Below are positions 35,079 to 49,500 of a stretch of 64,000 nt of DNA, one piece after another (positions within the stretch are counted from its first letter, which is position 1; each line of letters starts with the position of its first letter). Location of the stretch: the NCBI GenBank assembly GCA_033002965.1, contig JAURVB010004850.1, positions 124,001 to 188,000 on the forward strand, in the 5' to 3' direction. The position numbers and the translations under genes are program-made. The notes beneath the pieces are model-generated. The model was not told the DNA's origin, searched no databases, and worked only from the letters and a program-made list of their open reading frames with translations. This DNA comes from Piper betle. Lineage: Eukaryota; Streptophyta; Magnoliopsida; Piperales; Piperaceae.

Positions 35079-38000
35079 ATGGGGATGGAGGACGACGAGA
35101 GTTGCGGGAGCAGGGCGGGGGACTCGTCTTCGTCGCCGCCGGCGACGCAGTCGCGGCAGCAGCACGCGCAGAAGATGGACGTCCTCGTCGATGTCGTCCG
35201 CCGCTTGCAGGAATTGGGCGTCGACGAGGCCAACCTTCCTTCCTTCGAAAACGAGCTCTGGGTTCATTTCAATCGCCTCCCCGCTAGGTTTCATCTTCTT
35301 TCTTTCTCTTAATCTTTCTTTTTGGGTAGGTTTGTGCTTTAATGCGTCAATTTTGGGGGCAGTTTTAGTTGAAGTGGAAAAGGGGTGTTCTTGATTATTG
35401 CTGTTGTAGTCGCTGTGCATGTCCTTCTTCTTTAGGAACATCGTGTACAATCAAAAGAGTTGTTTTGTCTGAAAAAGTGTGAGATGTGCTGTGCGGCGCT
35501 TGAGTTCTTGGCATTTATTGATAGGTTTTTGTTTTCTTATCTTTTATGGTTGCAGGTATGCTTTGGACGTGAATGTGGAAAGAGCAGAAGATGTTCTGAC
35601 CCACAAAAGATTGCTGGACCAGGCACGCGATTCAAAACTTCCTGTTTTCAGCGTCCGGCTTGTTCAGGTCAACTGCATTCTTCTTCTTCTCCCTGTAGTC
35701 TTTCCTTCCACTACATCCTGTCTCGTACACTGCATTCTGTGACTGCTAATTTTTTGCCTAGCTTTCATACACTGGAAGAAAGGGGTTGAGCTGATTCATT
35801 CACGATTTTAGCTGAGAATACCTGGCTTTTCAGTCTTTCTGCTCAAGTAATTGGGACATAAATTTGTTTATAAGCAGTTATGACTTGCGAGAAAATGTTA
35901 CATAGGACAAATGCTTCTTTTGCTTGGACGCAACTGTTCGTATTCTCATTAGTTAATGGCTTGCTTACTATTTGAGCGGAAAAGCTTTTAAATATGCAGA
36001 AGGAAACAAGAAAGGATCATAACAAATTGTGATTTGACACGAACATCTATACCTTTGTTTTGCATTTCCATCTGTTGATCCGAACTATGTTTTGTCTTTT
36101 ATAACCTAAGAGGCAAAAAAAGTAAAATGAGTACATCTTTCCTTTTTAAAAATAAAAATAAACATTAGTGAGCCCAACCTTACAAATCTCTCTCTCTCTC
36201 TTTTATTCACAATGCAGCTTTTGAGTAGTAGTTCCACACACAAAAAGCATTAGTCTACCTTTAACGTAACTAATGTTGAAGCATTGTCAACATCAGAAAA
36301 AACATCATCTTTAGTTGATAGTGCTATTTACGCTTTCATACTTTCCAAGTGGATTGATATGGCATTCTGTTTGCTCATTTGTTGGCATCTTTATATCCTC
36401 AGGTTTTACCTGATATTGATGACAGTCAAAATGATTTTATCCAACCAAGCTCTGACACGGAAGAGACTGGGAAAAATTTATCTAGTCATGTGAGCAAACT
36501 AAGGTAGGTAATGTTGCTTTACATCCCACTCCTCGTGTTTGATTGTAGCTATTTTCTCAAACAGTTGATCATGTTATGTAAAATAATTTTGATAAGCTCA
36601 TTTCTCTGTTTCTAGTGTTCACCCACCCCCTACTTTTGGTTCATCTGCTAATCTTGAAGCTCTTTCTCTTGAGACTTCTAAACAGTTTGCAGAAGATAGA
36701 GATAGTGCTGTTGATGTTGGTGCAATTTTTGCTGGGTAATTTATAATACACTTTGATTTTTTTAAATGATACATGGTGAACTTTCAAATTTGAATTTTTG
36801 GAATACACACTTCCGGGAATAATTAGTAATTTATGCTTACATTCATATATGTAGGTGTAGGTTTTTTAAAATTTGACGAAATAAATCTATAATGGGCATG
36901 TGCATCATTATACATTATGTTGTTTCTGCTCTTTCTAATTGTTACTTGCCAAGAAATTTATGTGACATTTTCCACTGCTTAGATTAACCATTTGAAACCA
37001 AATTCTAGATGATGAATATCACATTTTTATAGGTATGTTTAACTGTTTATTTCCTCTTATATTCCTTTCCTCAAGGAATTGGTCATAGGCAATGATCATC
37101 ATGATTGAATATAAATTTGTATGAGGGAAACTCAAACTTGTACGTTTAGTTTATGTTTAAGGTTACTGAATTATATTATGTAGATAATTGATTTGGTTTA
37201 CCCACATTTGTTGTCATGTGTCTCATATATGGAAAGTCTAGTACTTTCCTTGGTCTAAGTGAATTTTGGTTCGCTCTATGCATCAAACTTTGTTATTGAA
37301 GCATTAGTGCTGCATTTTTTGTGTGTATTGTTTGACTTCTTCCCGCTGTTTTTTGTAGGCCAATGCATGAAATTACCCTTTCTACCTATGATAAGCCAAA
37401 GATTTTAAATCTGGTATTTCATGATTCATCATATCCTTTTTGACCTCCAAATGCTATTCATACTTAACTAATGCATGGTGTTTCTTTTGCAGTTAACTCT
37501 CATGCTTGCCGAAATTGGTTTAAACATTAAAGAAGCACATGTATTTTCAACATCTGATGGCTTTTCTTTAGATGTATTTGTGGTGGATGGTTGGCCATAT
37601 GAGGTAAGCATTTTATGTTGTTTGCCTTCAATACATTTGTTTTTATGAAGGTGCTCATGTGCATTTGCTTCTGCTATAATGTCTACCTTTTCATTTTACA
37701 TGCCAATTGGACAATTTTAAGCTTCAAATAAAAATGCATTGCTGACGTTACTGTTTCTATTGCTAGGAAGCTGAGCTACTCAAGGAGGCAATTGAAATGG
37801 AGATCATAAAGATTGAGGTGCCTATCGTTTTTGGTTGTTCATTGTTTGGATTGCATTTCACAAGTAATCTTTTTTTAAAAAAATTCAGTGATCTGTTGCA
37901 TTGCTATCAATGTTGCCATCTTGTTTGGCGAGTACTCAGGTTTGTACAGCAGGAATAATAGTTTTTTTTTCTAAATTTTGCCACCCTTCTGAGACAACAT

Positions 38001-41000
38001 TTTGATTTTGAGTTCTCTTGTGCTTCATCTTTACTTTGTTTTCTGAGTTGTCATTGGATGTTATATTATTCTTTCATCCACTTTGTATTTGATTTTAGAT
38101 CTTTGGGATTTGAGCTGACCTTTGTGCATTTTATTTGTTGAATTGTTTGGGATGCATGGCTAGATTGAAAGCCCTTTTCTTATGCTTATCGCTCATTTCA
38201 TTGAGCTTAAGATGCACTTTTTTACTGACATTCTATATTTTCTCTAATTTTAATTTTTTGATTTGAAACTTCGCTTATTGCAATTTTGGTGTTTCACAGA
38301 AGCAGATGTGGTTAAAACCTCGTTCAGGATTGTCTATAACAAACAATGGGAAAACCTGCCTGAGTAGTGCTTCTGAACATGTTGAAATACCCACTGATGA
38401 CACCGATGTTTGGGACATAGATGTTCGAAAGTTGAAATTTGAAAATAAAGTGGCATCTGGGTCTTATGGAGATTTGTAAGTTTGTTTCTTAACTGAATTT
38501 ATTCTTTAAAAGTTTTTTCTGAGGGTAACTAATTTTGCCATTTATTCCCAGATGCTCGCCTCTTGTCCTTGTCCCTAATTATTTCAGATTATGTTGCAGA
38601 AGTTTTACATATTTTATGTAAGAAGGCTTGATTGTTTATTATTGTTGTTGACTAGGTATCATGGGACCTACTGTAGTCAGGATGTTGCAATTAAAGTATT
38701 GAAGCCTGAACGAATAAATCTGGACATGCAGAGGGAGTTTGCGCAGGAAGTTTATATTATGAGGTTATTTAGTGTATTTTCCAATTCATTTATTTTTCTA
38801 GAGAAAATTGAAGCAATCAAATAAGCGTATGAGTGTTGAACTTCCAATGTTTCATTGTATGAAATGTACAATTTGTAGGATCATTTGAGAGGGAGATGAA
38901 GTTCTTGTTTGTCATCTCTCTTTTCTCCTCCCTTATATTGAATTTTGTCTTGTTTATGTCAGTGTTCAATTTTTTTCTTGTCATGATGGATATTTGTGCA
39001 TCATTCATTTTGATGTCCTGTTGGTATCATTTTCTTGATTTATGGCTTTTTTTTAAACAATTGACATTTATGGCACTTTATTACGCTCGTTGATTTGGCA
39101 AACTGCGTGGAAGACATGCTAGTCAGTTGGCATGACTTGTTATATCTTATTTGATATTTATAGCTCTTTATGATTCACGATGAATTTGCCATGTTGCATT
39201 GAAGTCACACTCGTCTAGTATACAAAGTCTTTATTCCATTTTTCTCTTCAGCTGAGATGAATTTTTTCAAAATAAATAGTAGCATAAAGATGACTTGGGA
39301 GATGAATAATTTTACTAAAAACATAGGGTACATGGAGTTATAGAGACTGTTCATCCTTATTTTTGTTTCTTTGACTTTTTGGTATTGTGGGTTTGTGAAG
39401 TGACATTTTATGATTTCTTCTTTGAGCAGGAAAGTACGACATAAAAATGTTGTGCAATTTATTGGTGCTTGTACAAAACCTCCGAGCTTGTGCATTGTAA
39501 CTGGTACGCACAGCATTGTTTCAACTATACTCTGCAATTCATTTGGAGGTTTAATTATATATTAGCTATTGAGCCTCTCTCTTGTCTTTGGTAGAATTCA
39601 TGTCTGGCGGAAGTTTGTATGATGTCTTGCACAAAAAGAAAGGTGTGTTAAAGCTTCCAACGTTGCTAAAAGTGGCACTTGATGTTTCAAAAGGGATGAA
39701 TTATTTGCATCAAAATAATATTGTTCACCGGGACTTGAAAACTGCAAACCTTCTTATGGATGAACATGAGGTAAATATGTTGCTGACTTGATATTATTGC
39801 CTTATATTTCTGACTTCAGAACATTAGCCTTGCAATTTATATGAAATTGACTTTTAAGTTCATGATGCTCCAAGTTTTAGCTTCTGGAGTGAAGAAATAT
39901 TTCAGTGTATTTACATTTTCATGGAAAGGAGGGCTAGTTTGATTTTTCTTAGGATGGACCTTATTCCCATTCTGCCCCTCAAGTCAGTGACATGTCATAT
40001 TAGTACTTAGAAGATCTGTAATTCAGGATGCATAGTTTCATTAATTTGCTATTGTGTTAGTTGTAACTCCGTCAATGCTTGTGATGTTGCTAGTCCCAAG
40101 CTTGATTAAAGGAGGAGGGTTGTGTCAAAAGGGCATTCAACCATCAAAACTTTGCCGTTCATACTCCTAAGGATTCTAGATGGATCCATGTCAACAACCT
40201 CTTCTTGGGATAGTGTAGAAGAAGAAGAAAATGCTATATGCTAGTTGTAATAGAAAAGAGAGCTAAAATATGACCTGAAAGTTCTATGTATAATTATTTC
40301 AAAAGTTTTTGAAAAGGAAATGTGCAACCCTTTTTTCCTTTGCCTCCAATAAGTTTCCTGATGTTATGTGTTTTGCTCATTTTTTTATGAAGTTAACTTT
40401 TTACTTTTAAAGTCATCACATAGGTCTTCATGTTGTAGGTTGTCAAGGTTGCTGATTTTGGGGTTGCCAGGGTGAAAGCTCAGACTGGAGTTATGACTGC
40501 AGAAACTGGAACATATCGCTGGATGGCTCGAAGTATGGTTGTTTGTCTATTATTTTGATGTTGTTGAACTAATCCCTTATCATCCTGATTTGTCTTTTAT
40601 ATCTGTATTACTTACATTTGTTCAATATGTAAAGTCTAAATATAGTTTACTATTACTCGAAAAAAATGTGGTTTACTGTATGCCTTTCTTTCACCCCCCC
40701 CCTCTCTCTCCTTCTCTCTTTTTTCTTATTTTAGAGATAAATTAAGCTGAGCTACACCGCATATAGCTTACAAGATCTGCACTTCTAATTATAACTTTTT
40801 TAGTGGGTCCCACATAATGGGATCTGTATGTATGAAAAGTAGATTGCATCAGTAGGAGGTTGACACTTTTTTAATTTTTTAATCTGTATGTATGACCTAC
40901 TTTTAGATTTTTTAAAAATGCACTAGTTTAAAGATATTTTGAAATCAAAGTTTATTGCAATTACTTTCATAATAAAGATGAAATGGTTAAAAATATTAGA

Positions 41001-42876
41001 TTGATTAGAAAATCTATAAGTACCTTAATAATTTATTTTTACATTTATCTTTGTAGATTTTGAGTATTGGGACCTAATAAATTGTTCAAAATATAAGTTG
41101 TTGCTTATATAAGCTGTATGAGCTGGGGCTTATGTATATAATGCTCCTTATTTTGTTGTAATGGTTCATTGGACATTATGTTTTTCTTCATGGTTTCATC
41201 ACTAATTCATTGGCTCCACGAAAGTGAGATATACTTAAAACGTGTAGATGGGGAACACCCTTGAAATGGTTAGACAGCTTACCTATAGGAAATTATTTTG
41301 TATCAGTTTTCACCGAGGTGGATGGAACTAGCCGGGTGGGGGGAAGGAGGTAGAGAGGGAAGAGAATGTTTCTAAGATCACTGTAAAGGTTTTGAGGAGT
41401 AATTGCTTGTAGTTTATAACTTCGTATTTCTCACCAGGAATATGATAAGATCTTGAAATCTGATGTGAGATTCTAATGCTACTAGAACAATATATTTTGA
41501 TATTTCATTCAATTATTTTTTGACTGCTCAGTAATCATTGCTACATTTACTTTATAGGTCATTGAACACAAGGCTTATGATCACAAGGCTGATGTTTTTA
41601 GTTTTGGAATAGTTTTGTGGGAACTACTGACAGCAAAGGTGATTCATCTGTACTCTTGACTTTTAACGTTCTACTTCAGCTGATCTCTTCTGAGGCTTTT
41701 ATGCCCCTAATCTGTAGTGATATTTATTTGACTATTGCAGCAGTTTTTCAATATATAATATTAATCAACTCAAACCCGAATTGCCAGAAGACTATTTTTG
41801 TTTGAATGAGATATTTGACAATGTAAACATTGATTTTGACGTTAGACATAAAACAATTTGATCACGAAAAGTTGTTTGTAGAAAAGATGCACTTTTTTTC
41901 TTACTATGCTTATTCTTTGCCTTAGGCCGAATAAATATTATATTTTATATTTAATTTTGTAATTTATGAGGATCTCAGGTTTCAGTTCTTTTTTTTTGTT
42001 GGTTGTAGATTCCTTACGAGTATTTAACTCCAGTACAAGCAGCCGTAGGTGTTGTTCAAAAGGTATGTAGAAGGAATTGTTTTATAACTTTGCTTTGCTC
42101 ACTCTATGATGGGCTTGTAGAACTTTTGTTTTTACTCTAAATATGATTCTTTATTGCTGAATTTCTATATGGTTTGGTGCACATATGAATGTAATAAACA
42201 GATTCATATTTCAATTTGATTTAGTGTGTGTGTGTGTGTGTATATATATAATTAACTTCTTTTTCTCATCATGGAGAAAAGAACTTTCTCTTCTCCTTAA
42301 TTAAAACAATAATATTTTTATCCAGTTCTGTTATAAGTTGCCATCTTGTGGTAGCCGTTGTCTGTTGTAATTCTATCCAATTTATATGCGTGTCATGCTA
42401 CAGGGTTGATTAAATATTTGAACGAACTGGGATATCTTTGATGAAATGTTTGATGTAATAATTTATATTTAAACCGAGTTCTATTGTAGTCTTATCTATT
42501 GGAGCAAGTTGTATGCTTGTTGTACTTCAAATGTTCTTTACTTTGTGTAATTTTTTATTTCCATCCTTGCTTTTCATTTGTCTATTTTAGGGTCTTCGGC
42601 CGACAATGCCAAAACACACTCATTCAAAGTTTGCTGAACTTCTTGAGAGATGCTGGCAGCAAGACCCAAATAGAAGACCTGATTTTGCTGAGATCACAGA
42701 GATTCTGCAGCATATTGCCAAAGAAGTACAAATTGAACTCTTGAACTTCATTGTTTTATCCATCTGTTGATGAATGGTTAACACTTGCGCCTTGATAGGT
42801 TGCTACTGATGGAGATGAAAGACACAAGGAGCGGTCTGCAGGTGGATTCTTTTCAGTTCTCAGACGAAACCACTAG
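35079..42876 (+). CDS. STY46: ACT-domain Raf-like Ser/Thr/Tyr kinase, STY46-like, 16 exons
   Basis: This family (STY8, STY17, STY46) phosphorylates chloroplast transit peptides in the cytosol. Exons: 35079-35287, 35556-35667, 36403-36503, 36616-36735, 37359-37413, 37493-37603, 37767-37817, 38300-38475, 38656-38763, 39430-39503, 39595-39770, 40439-40540 (end uncertain), 41558-41638, 42009-42062, 42591-42725, 42799-42876. The start gives [12 protein letters not shown]. Residues about 182-245 form the ACT domain ([24 protein letters not shown]). Kinase motifs: [13 protein letters not shown], Lys 325 in [18 protein letters not shown] (417), [12 protein letters not shown] (437). All phases agree except after exon 12: WMAPE is replaced by WMARS, and the normal donor at 40533 puts a stop soon after. 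A GT at 40541 restores frame (about 580 aa) with RSMV in place of PE. Arabidopsis STY46 has about 575 residues. Exon 1 is unusually GC-rich. Confidence 0.9.
42226..42250. repeat. (TG)n(TA)n microsatellite in intron 14 of the STY46-like gene
   Basis: A GTGTGTGTGTGTGTG run is followed by TATATATATA. Confidence 0.85.
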
Positions 42877-45800
42877 GGTGTAGTTGGGTTTGTCCATGTG
42901 CCTACTTCCTTTTGGAGCTTTTTTTTTTCTTCTTTTCATTCTCAATAAGCTGTACAGATTTTACTAGCTTGATTAAAGGTTTAATTTGTGTATATCAATT
43001 TGTAAAGTTTTAATCTAGGCCTTCCAACTTAGAATGGCTTATTTAACGTCAAGTCATATTTGTAGTTGGAAGTATGGTTGTCCTTGTTTATTTTTATTTT
43101 TTTAATTTTGAAAACTTGGTGTAAATTCATTGAATTTTGAGTTGAAGGCAAGTTGTTTATGTAGGTTTAGAAGCTTTGCCTTGAGAAAGAAGGCCAAACA
43201 TCACTCTTTTTGTTTATTTATTTATTTATTTCCAATTTGCCTATTATGATCCGAGAACAAGTTTTCCTTCTTGATATATATATTTTTCTCGGCGTTGCCC
43301 GAAGGAATTATTTTTAAATGGCAAGTGAAGCAGATGTTTATGCTTCACCCCTTGCGGATGGACAAATCGCCGTCTTTTGTGGGCTTGCCTATATTTGAAC
43401 TTGATCAGAGCTTGGCATCACTCTCATCTCCGGCTAGGAAAAATTAAATCAGAGCTCGACACTGCTCTCATCTCTGGTTAGGAAAAATTAGTAATGTCCG
43501 ATGTTTAAAATCAAATCACATGAGATGTGCTCTGTGAAAGAAAATCATTTAAAATGTAAATGTATTAGATGCTATTCAACTGGCACACCATCTACTAATG
43601 GGTGTTTAATTGCGTTTTCAGAATTTTTTGGTTAAAAAAATCTAAAATTGTAATGATAGACACTAATAGAAATGTTTGATTTAATGTTGGTGAATGATGG
43701 AGGCACTCTTCTGTGAATGTCATAAAACGTTGCAACATTAAAAGGAGGTATGAACCTTATTTTATTTTGATTAAATGCTGCAGTAAAACTTATTTTATAA
43801 GTTTGTCAAATGTTCTTTTCTAAGTTCTTTGTAAAAAGAAAATTGTTAGATACAATTTTCTATCATAAATAAACGTGCTATCTATGGTTCACTTTTTTCT
43901 TTTAGCGTTTGTGAACTTTGAAGAATTTTGCCAAATTACATTGGAATCATACATTTTTATAAATAGATTAATTTTAGGGGGAATTTTAGACGAAGTTATG
44001 TGAATGAGTAGATTACATTAGCAGTCCTCATTAGAGTTTGTACTAAATAATAGTTTACAGGCAATTTCGGCATTTAGATTTATAGTAATAGACTAGATTT
44101 AAATTAAGACTAATTTTTCATTTCGATGTATTTTTAAATTTTAGGGTAAGGCTAATGAAAGGTTTTATGTATGTCAATTTCCATTGCTAGATCTGAATTT
44201 TTGGCTTCTTATTCTCCGCTCAAACGCATTGCTTATTTTTTATATTAAAAAAGCTTCTACTGCCGCATCATGCGCCGCTCTACCGTTTTATATTCTTAGA
44301 GAAGAAGCCCAAACTCTCTTCAACACAAGTACTTAGTGAAGATTTTTGTCGAAGAAGACCACGTCCTTGTTTCACAAAACGGCGGGGGGCTTAAAATTGG
44401 TGTTTAAAAAATAAGATTTTTTCATTGATTTATATATAAATTGCCGATATAATTTCTATTCACGCGATCATAAAATTATTATTATTAAATAAATCGGGGC
44501 TGTCATATCAATATTGGCCCAACAATTAAAACGGTACATTTGGTGACCATGCCCACCCCTCATTGTCGTACGTAGAAGTTTATTGTTTTATTCTCCATAT
44601 GTTATTCTTCTTACCGTACGAGTCGACAAATGAGTGGGCTCGTACCATCATGCCCGTTCGACGTGCCGCGTATTCACCTGACCGCCGCCCAATCCGCAAA
44701 GTCTTCAATTGTTATGACGTCACTTTGCGTATTTATTTATTCCTCCTTTCTCTTTGTTTGGCCCCACATTTGTTTCGCGTTTGAATTACCACAATGCCAC
44801 CATTGCAATCAATTTTGACGCCGCTACCTTTCTTAATTAAAACAATCGCATTTTTAAACTATTAAATGAATACACAAATGAAACTCGTACACTCGAGTAT
44901 GAAAAATACAACTTTCGCAATGTTACAATATTTTTGGAGTATCAAAATATTTTATTATTAAATAATTTTTAACTTTAAATATCACGTAACTATTAATCAT
45001 AATTAATTAACTATACTCTTGACATGGGTCTTACATGAAATACAACAAATTTTTTGATAAATAGCCTTGATAAAGTGGTCCACATTTGATTGTCACACAC
45101 AAAATATAAGGATTAAATGAGAGTTTTTTGTAAAAAATAAAAAAATTTAATATTACCTAGTAATGGTAAAATCAAAATTAATCACAAAAAAATAATGATA
45201 AAATTACTCAATTAATTAATTTACTTTTTTAGAGGCATCTGTCAATTATTGTCATCAACTACAACAAATAAAAGACGATTAAATTTGGCCACCCTAGGCC
45301 AAGGTGGACAAAGTTGGGATAGCTAGATTCGGCCACCTAATTTAGGGTAACTATTTTTGTTAGTTCCTTAGCGGACTAGTTAGATCTAGTGACCCCTCCA
45401 AGCTTTGGACATTTAACCATGCTCGATCGAGGGTGGCGGCCAATTTTTTATTTTAGTTATTTTTTAAATAAAAAAATATTAAATTTAATTTTAAAGATAT
45501 TTAAATAATTAGCATTTTTCCCCTTTATCGATAAGTGGGCCTTATATTATCACAATCGATAATATTAATAAAATTCTATTTTTTTCTTATAAAAAATTCA
45601 CGTAAAAACGCCTTCAATCATCCGGAAGCAATGTATGTAATTCGGCGCGAGCCGTGTTCGTCTCTGCCCTCCGACCTCGGCCATGTGGTGGTGGTGACGA
45701 TGCTTGAGCAGCTCCCTATTTTAATGGCTTCCGGAGCACAGTTGTCGTCGTCGCATTCGGATGCACATCGACTCTCACCGCCCCTCCCACTTCCCTTTCA

Positions 45801-46088
45801 ACAGACCCCACCTCACTGCTTGTTGACTACTTTTCTGTCGATTATTACTTCTTTGAGCCGCAGTCTCTTGATCAGATGGATGCATGTTGCGGCGGGAATG
45901 GTGGTCCTGAGTTGTATGTGTTGAGGCCTCGGTGATCGCACGTAAAAGATGGTAACATTTTCTTCCTGGTTGTTCGCAGTAAACCCTCTTCTCTTTCCCA
46001 TTTGCGTTGCTAGCAGGTTTCTTTCTTTCTTTCTGTAATCCGAGATCGAGTTCTCTTGTTGGTTTTTTATCCAGAAAGTTCTTGTGCG

Positions 46089-46143
<55 letters not shown>

Positions 46144-46570
46144 TCGTTAAAGATTTCGGTAGGGGACTAGAAAAGATTTCGCTGGTTCATGCTCAATTTT
46201 CATTTGATGATTCAGCATTTGTAGTTCTCACGATTCCTTTTGTTCAATGCTGCTTTACGAGTAGATGCCTCCTAAAAGTACGAACTTTGCGCCTGTTATA
46301 AATAAATGAATGATCTGTAGATATGTGCAGGTTTGGTTGTAAGCATATCTGATTCGTGTGCATATTCATCAAATATTCTTGTTGGGATGTTTTCGGGTGA
46401 CTGAGTTTGGAGAAAGCCCGGAAAAGTAACCAGCTTTTTAAGGCATTGGCTTAAACAAGGAAAGTGGGGTGGCTTGTGATTGATTAATAGTCTATAAAAA
46501 AAGCACCACTGGTGGAGTTCATCTTTTCCATATACCAATCCCTGCCTTCACTGCAAGAAGGCGTTCTTCA
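42877..46570. other. Intergenic between the STY46-like and MSL6-like genes
   Basis: Mostly AT-rich. Bases 44390-44480 look like a decayed single copy of the TRIM LTR (ATAAGATTTTTTCATTGATTT then ATATATAAATTG). Bases 44540-44800 and 45600-45950 are more balanced and may include regulatory or 5' leader exons of the MSL6-like gene, but no splice site can be assigned. A palindromic ATGACGTCAC occurs at about 44714. Open frames at 45535-46143 have no family resemblance. Confidence 0.45.
46094..46142. repeat. (TA)n microsatellite
   Basis: About 48 bp of uninterrupted TA repeat, 430 bp before the MSL6-like start codon. Confidence 0.95.
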
Positions 46571-49500
46571 ATGGGCACGCTGAATAAGCCCCCCAACTCG
46601 TCCTTCAAGGGTGGTGGTATAGGAGAGAATCACGAAAAGCAGCCTGTTCCTTCCCGTGGTAGTGGAGGCACTGCTCATCACGGGGACGAGGTTGTGGTTA
46701 AGATTGATGGTGGCGCAGACGGCAATGGGGAGGAGTCGGCCGAGTCCAAGATATGGAGAGAATCAAGCTATGATTTTTGGGAAGGTGCAGATACAACACA
46801 GCCGCATGGGGTGCTAAGGGATGATTCCCATTTCAATTTCCAGCGGCAGTCTCCATCGCAGAATCGTCCACCATCTCCATCCAAGATGATACGCGAGTTT
46901 CTTGATAAGCAGAAGGCTTCTGGGGATGTTTCACTTGACATGGATTTGGAGATGGAGGAGCTGAGAACCCCAAAAACCCTTCCTGCCATTGATGAAAATT
47001 CGAAAGACCTTCGTGTTTCCTTTCAATCTGAGTTGCCAAATAGAAGTGATATCTTGCCTAATCCAGTAAGGCGTAATCGGGGCAAAGGATCCAATGCCAG
47101 CTCTTCCTCTGATGATGATGAGGAGGAGGACAGGGATAAGAGCAGTGGTGATAGACAGCAGTGCTCGAGAGAAGCAATCAAATGCTCATCAAATAAGTCC
47201 TTCAAAAGGAATTCTACTCTCTTGAGAACCAAGACAAAATCAAGGCTGATGGATTCGACCACTTATCCTAACAATGAGAAGAGGTCCGGGATTTTACGTT
47301 CAGGGCAGGTGAAGTCGGGGACTGCGAACAAAGATGATGAAGAAGAGGAGGATCCTTTCTTTGATGAGGATTTGCCTGACGAATACAGGAAAGGGAACAT
47401 GGGCACTTTCACCATTTTACAGTGGGTAAGCCTCATTGTTATGACAGCAAGTATTGTTTGTAGTCTTTCAATTCCAATCTTGGAGAGACAAACAATATGG
47501 GATCTGCATTTGTGGAAATGGGAACTGCTGGTAATCGTACTAATTTGTGGCAGATTGGTATCGGGTTGGGGGATTCGTCTTGTCGTTTTTATTTTTGAGC
47601 GCAATTTTCTTTTCCGTAAACGTGTTCTGTATTTTGTCTATGGAGTTCGGAAGGCAGTGCAAAATTGCCTTTGGTTGGGTTTGGTTTTGATTGCTTGGCA
47701 TTACATATTTGATAAGAAGGTTGAAAGAGAGACAAGAAGCAGGGTATTACCGTATGTTACAAAACTTATTGTATGCCTTTTGGTGGGAACCTTTATCTGG
47801 CTCGTGAAGACTCTTCTTGTAAAGGTTTTGGCATCATCTTTCCATGTTAGCGCTTTTTTTGACCGAATTCAAGAGGTGTTATTCCACCAATATGTGATTG
47901 AAACCCTCTCTGGTCCACCTGTAGTCGAGATTCAACTCATCAAAGAAGAGGAAGGGAGGGTTATGGTTGAGGTGCAGGACCTTCAAAATGCAGGTGCAAA
48001 TATACCTGCTGACATTAAAGCGTCTGCGTTTTCGAATATGAGTGGTAAGGTTATTGGAATTGGTAAGTCTCCTCGAGGTTCGGCTACGGTCAAAAGTGGC
48101 GGATTTTCAAGGGTAGTTGCTAAGAAACAAGAAGGTATAACTATTGATCACCTTCATAAGCTTAACCAGAAGAACATTTCCGCTTGGAACATGAAACGGC
48201 TTGTAAGGATAGTGAGACAAGGAGTGTTGTCTACTTTGGATGAAAGACTGCCCGGAGCTAACCAGGAAGATGAAGATGACTCAGCTTTAGAGATTCGTGG
48301 TGAACATGAAGCTAAAATTGTAGCGAGGAAGATTTTCATAAATGTTGCAAAACCTGGGTCTAAGTAAGTTGCTTTCATTGTGATATGCATGTTGCCATTG
48401 CTCTTATCACCATTAATCAATAACACTAGCCTTCTCTTACCTAATTCAATGCCTTTTTCCCCCAAAACATTATCTGGCATCTGCTGTTTTCTGCATCTTC
48501 ACTTAGGCAAAGAATTCGTCATTATATCTTATAAATGAATATTTGCAATGTTGTCAATTGCAGGTATATATATTTGGTCGATCTTATGCGGTTTATGAGA
48601 GAAGATGAAGCTCTTAAAACTATGAATCTTTTTGAAGGAGCAAGTGACAACCAGAAAATCAGCAGACATGCTTTAAGGAACTGGGTGGTAATGGAAAGTG
48701 AAGAAATAACTATATCAATCTATTTAATGATTTTACTAATCTCACAAAGCTTGAGTTTTGTGAACTTAATATTTTTTGTGTGATGATTATTGTATACTAA
48801 AAAAATTACTCCTCGATTAAACAACTTTATGTGATGAAATTGCACCTTTGGACAGGGTTGCTCTATATCAAGATGATGATTCTCAGTTCATGCGAAAAAG
48901 CTTGAAAGTCATTTATTCATTTTTTAAATTTTGAAGTAGTTGTGACCAATTTTTGGTGTGCTTGGCATGTTCAGATTGAAACTTTCAGAGAAAGGAGGGC
49001 GCTTGCCTTAACACTGAATGACACGAAAACTGCAGTTAACACATTACATCAAGTGGTGAATGTTGCTGTCGTCATAATAATAATTATCATTGGCCTTCTT
49101 ATTCTTGGAATTGCAACGACACATATTCTTGTTTTTATAAGCTCCCAACTTTTGCTAGTGGTTTTCATCTTTGGAAACACCTGTAAAACCGTGTTTGAAG
49201 CTATTATCTTTTTGTTTGTTATGCACCCCTATGACGTTGGTGATCGATGTGAAATTGAAGGAGTTCAGGTAAATTCAAAACTAGCATTTGTACTATTTCA
49301 TCAAATACAATTTTGACTATTGTCTACGCACATAAATGTTGCAGATGGTTGTGGAAGAGATGAATATCTTAACGACCGTGTTTCTGCGATATGATAACCA
49401 AAAGATCATATACCCAAACAGTGTGCTTTTGACCAAGCCAATCAGCAACTATTACAGGAGTCCGGATATGGGTGATGCAATTGATTTTGTTATCCATGTT

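Noticed and set aside
34989..35450. 153-codon minus-strand open frame
   Set aside because: It is the antisense of exon 1 of the STY46-like gene. The plus-strand frame has clear family motifs.
44714..44723. TGACGTCA palindrome as a bZIP binding site for the MSL6-like gene
   Set aside because: It lies 1.85 kb from the start codon, and a single 8-mer in a 3.7 kb gap is weak evidence.
45535..46143. Open frames before the MSL6-like gene
   Set aside because: One is translated TA repeat. The others lack any family match. They may overlap a 5' leader but cannot be called.
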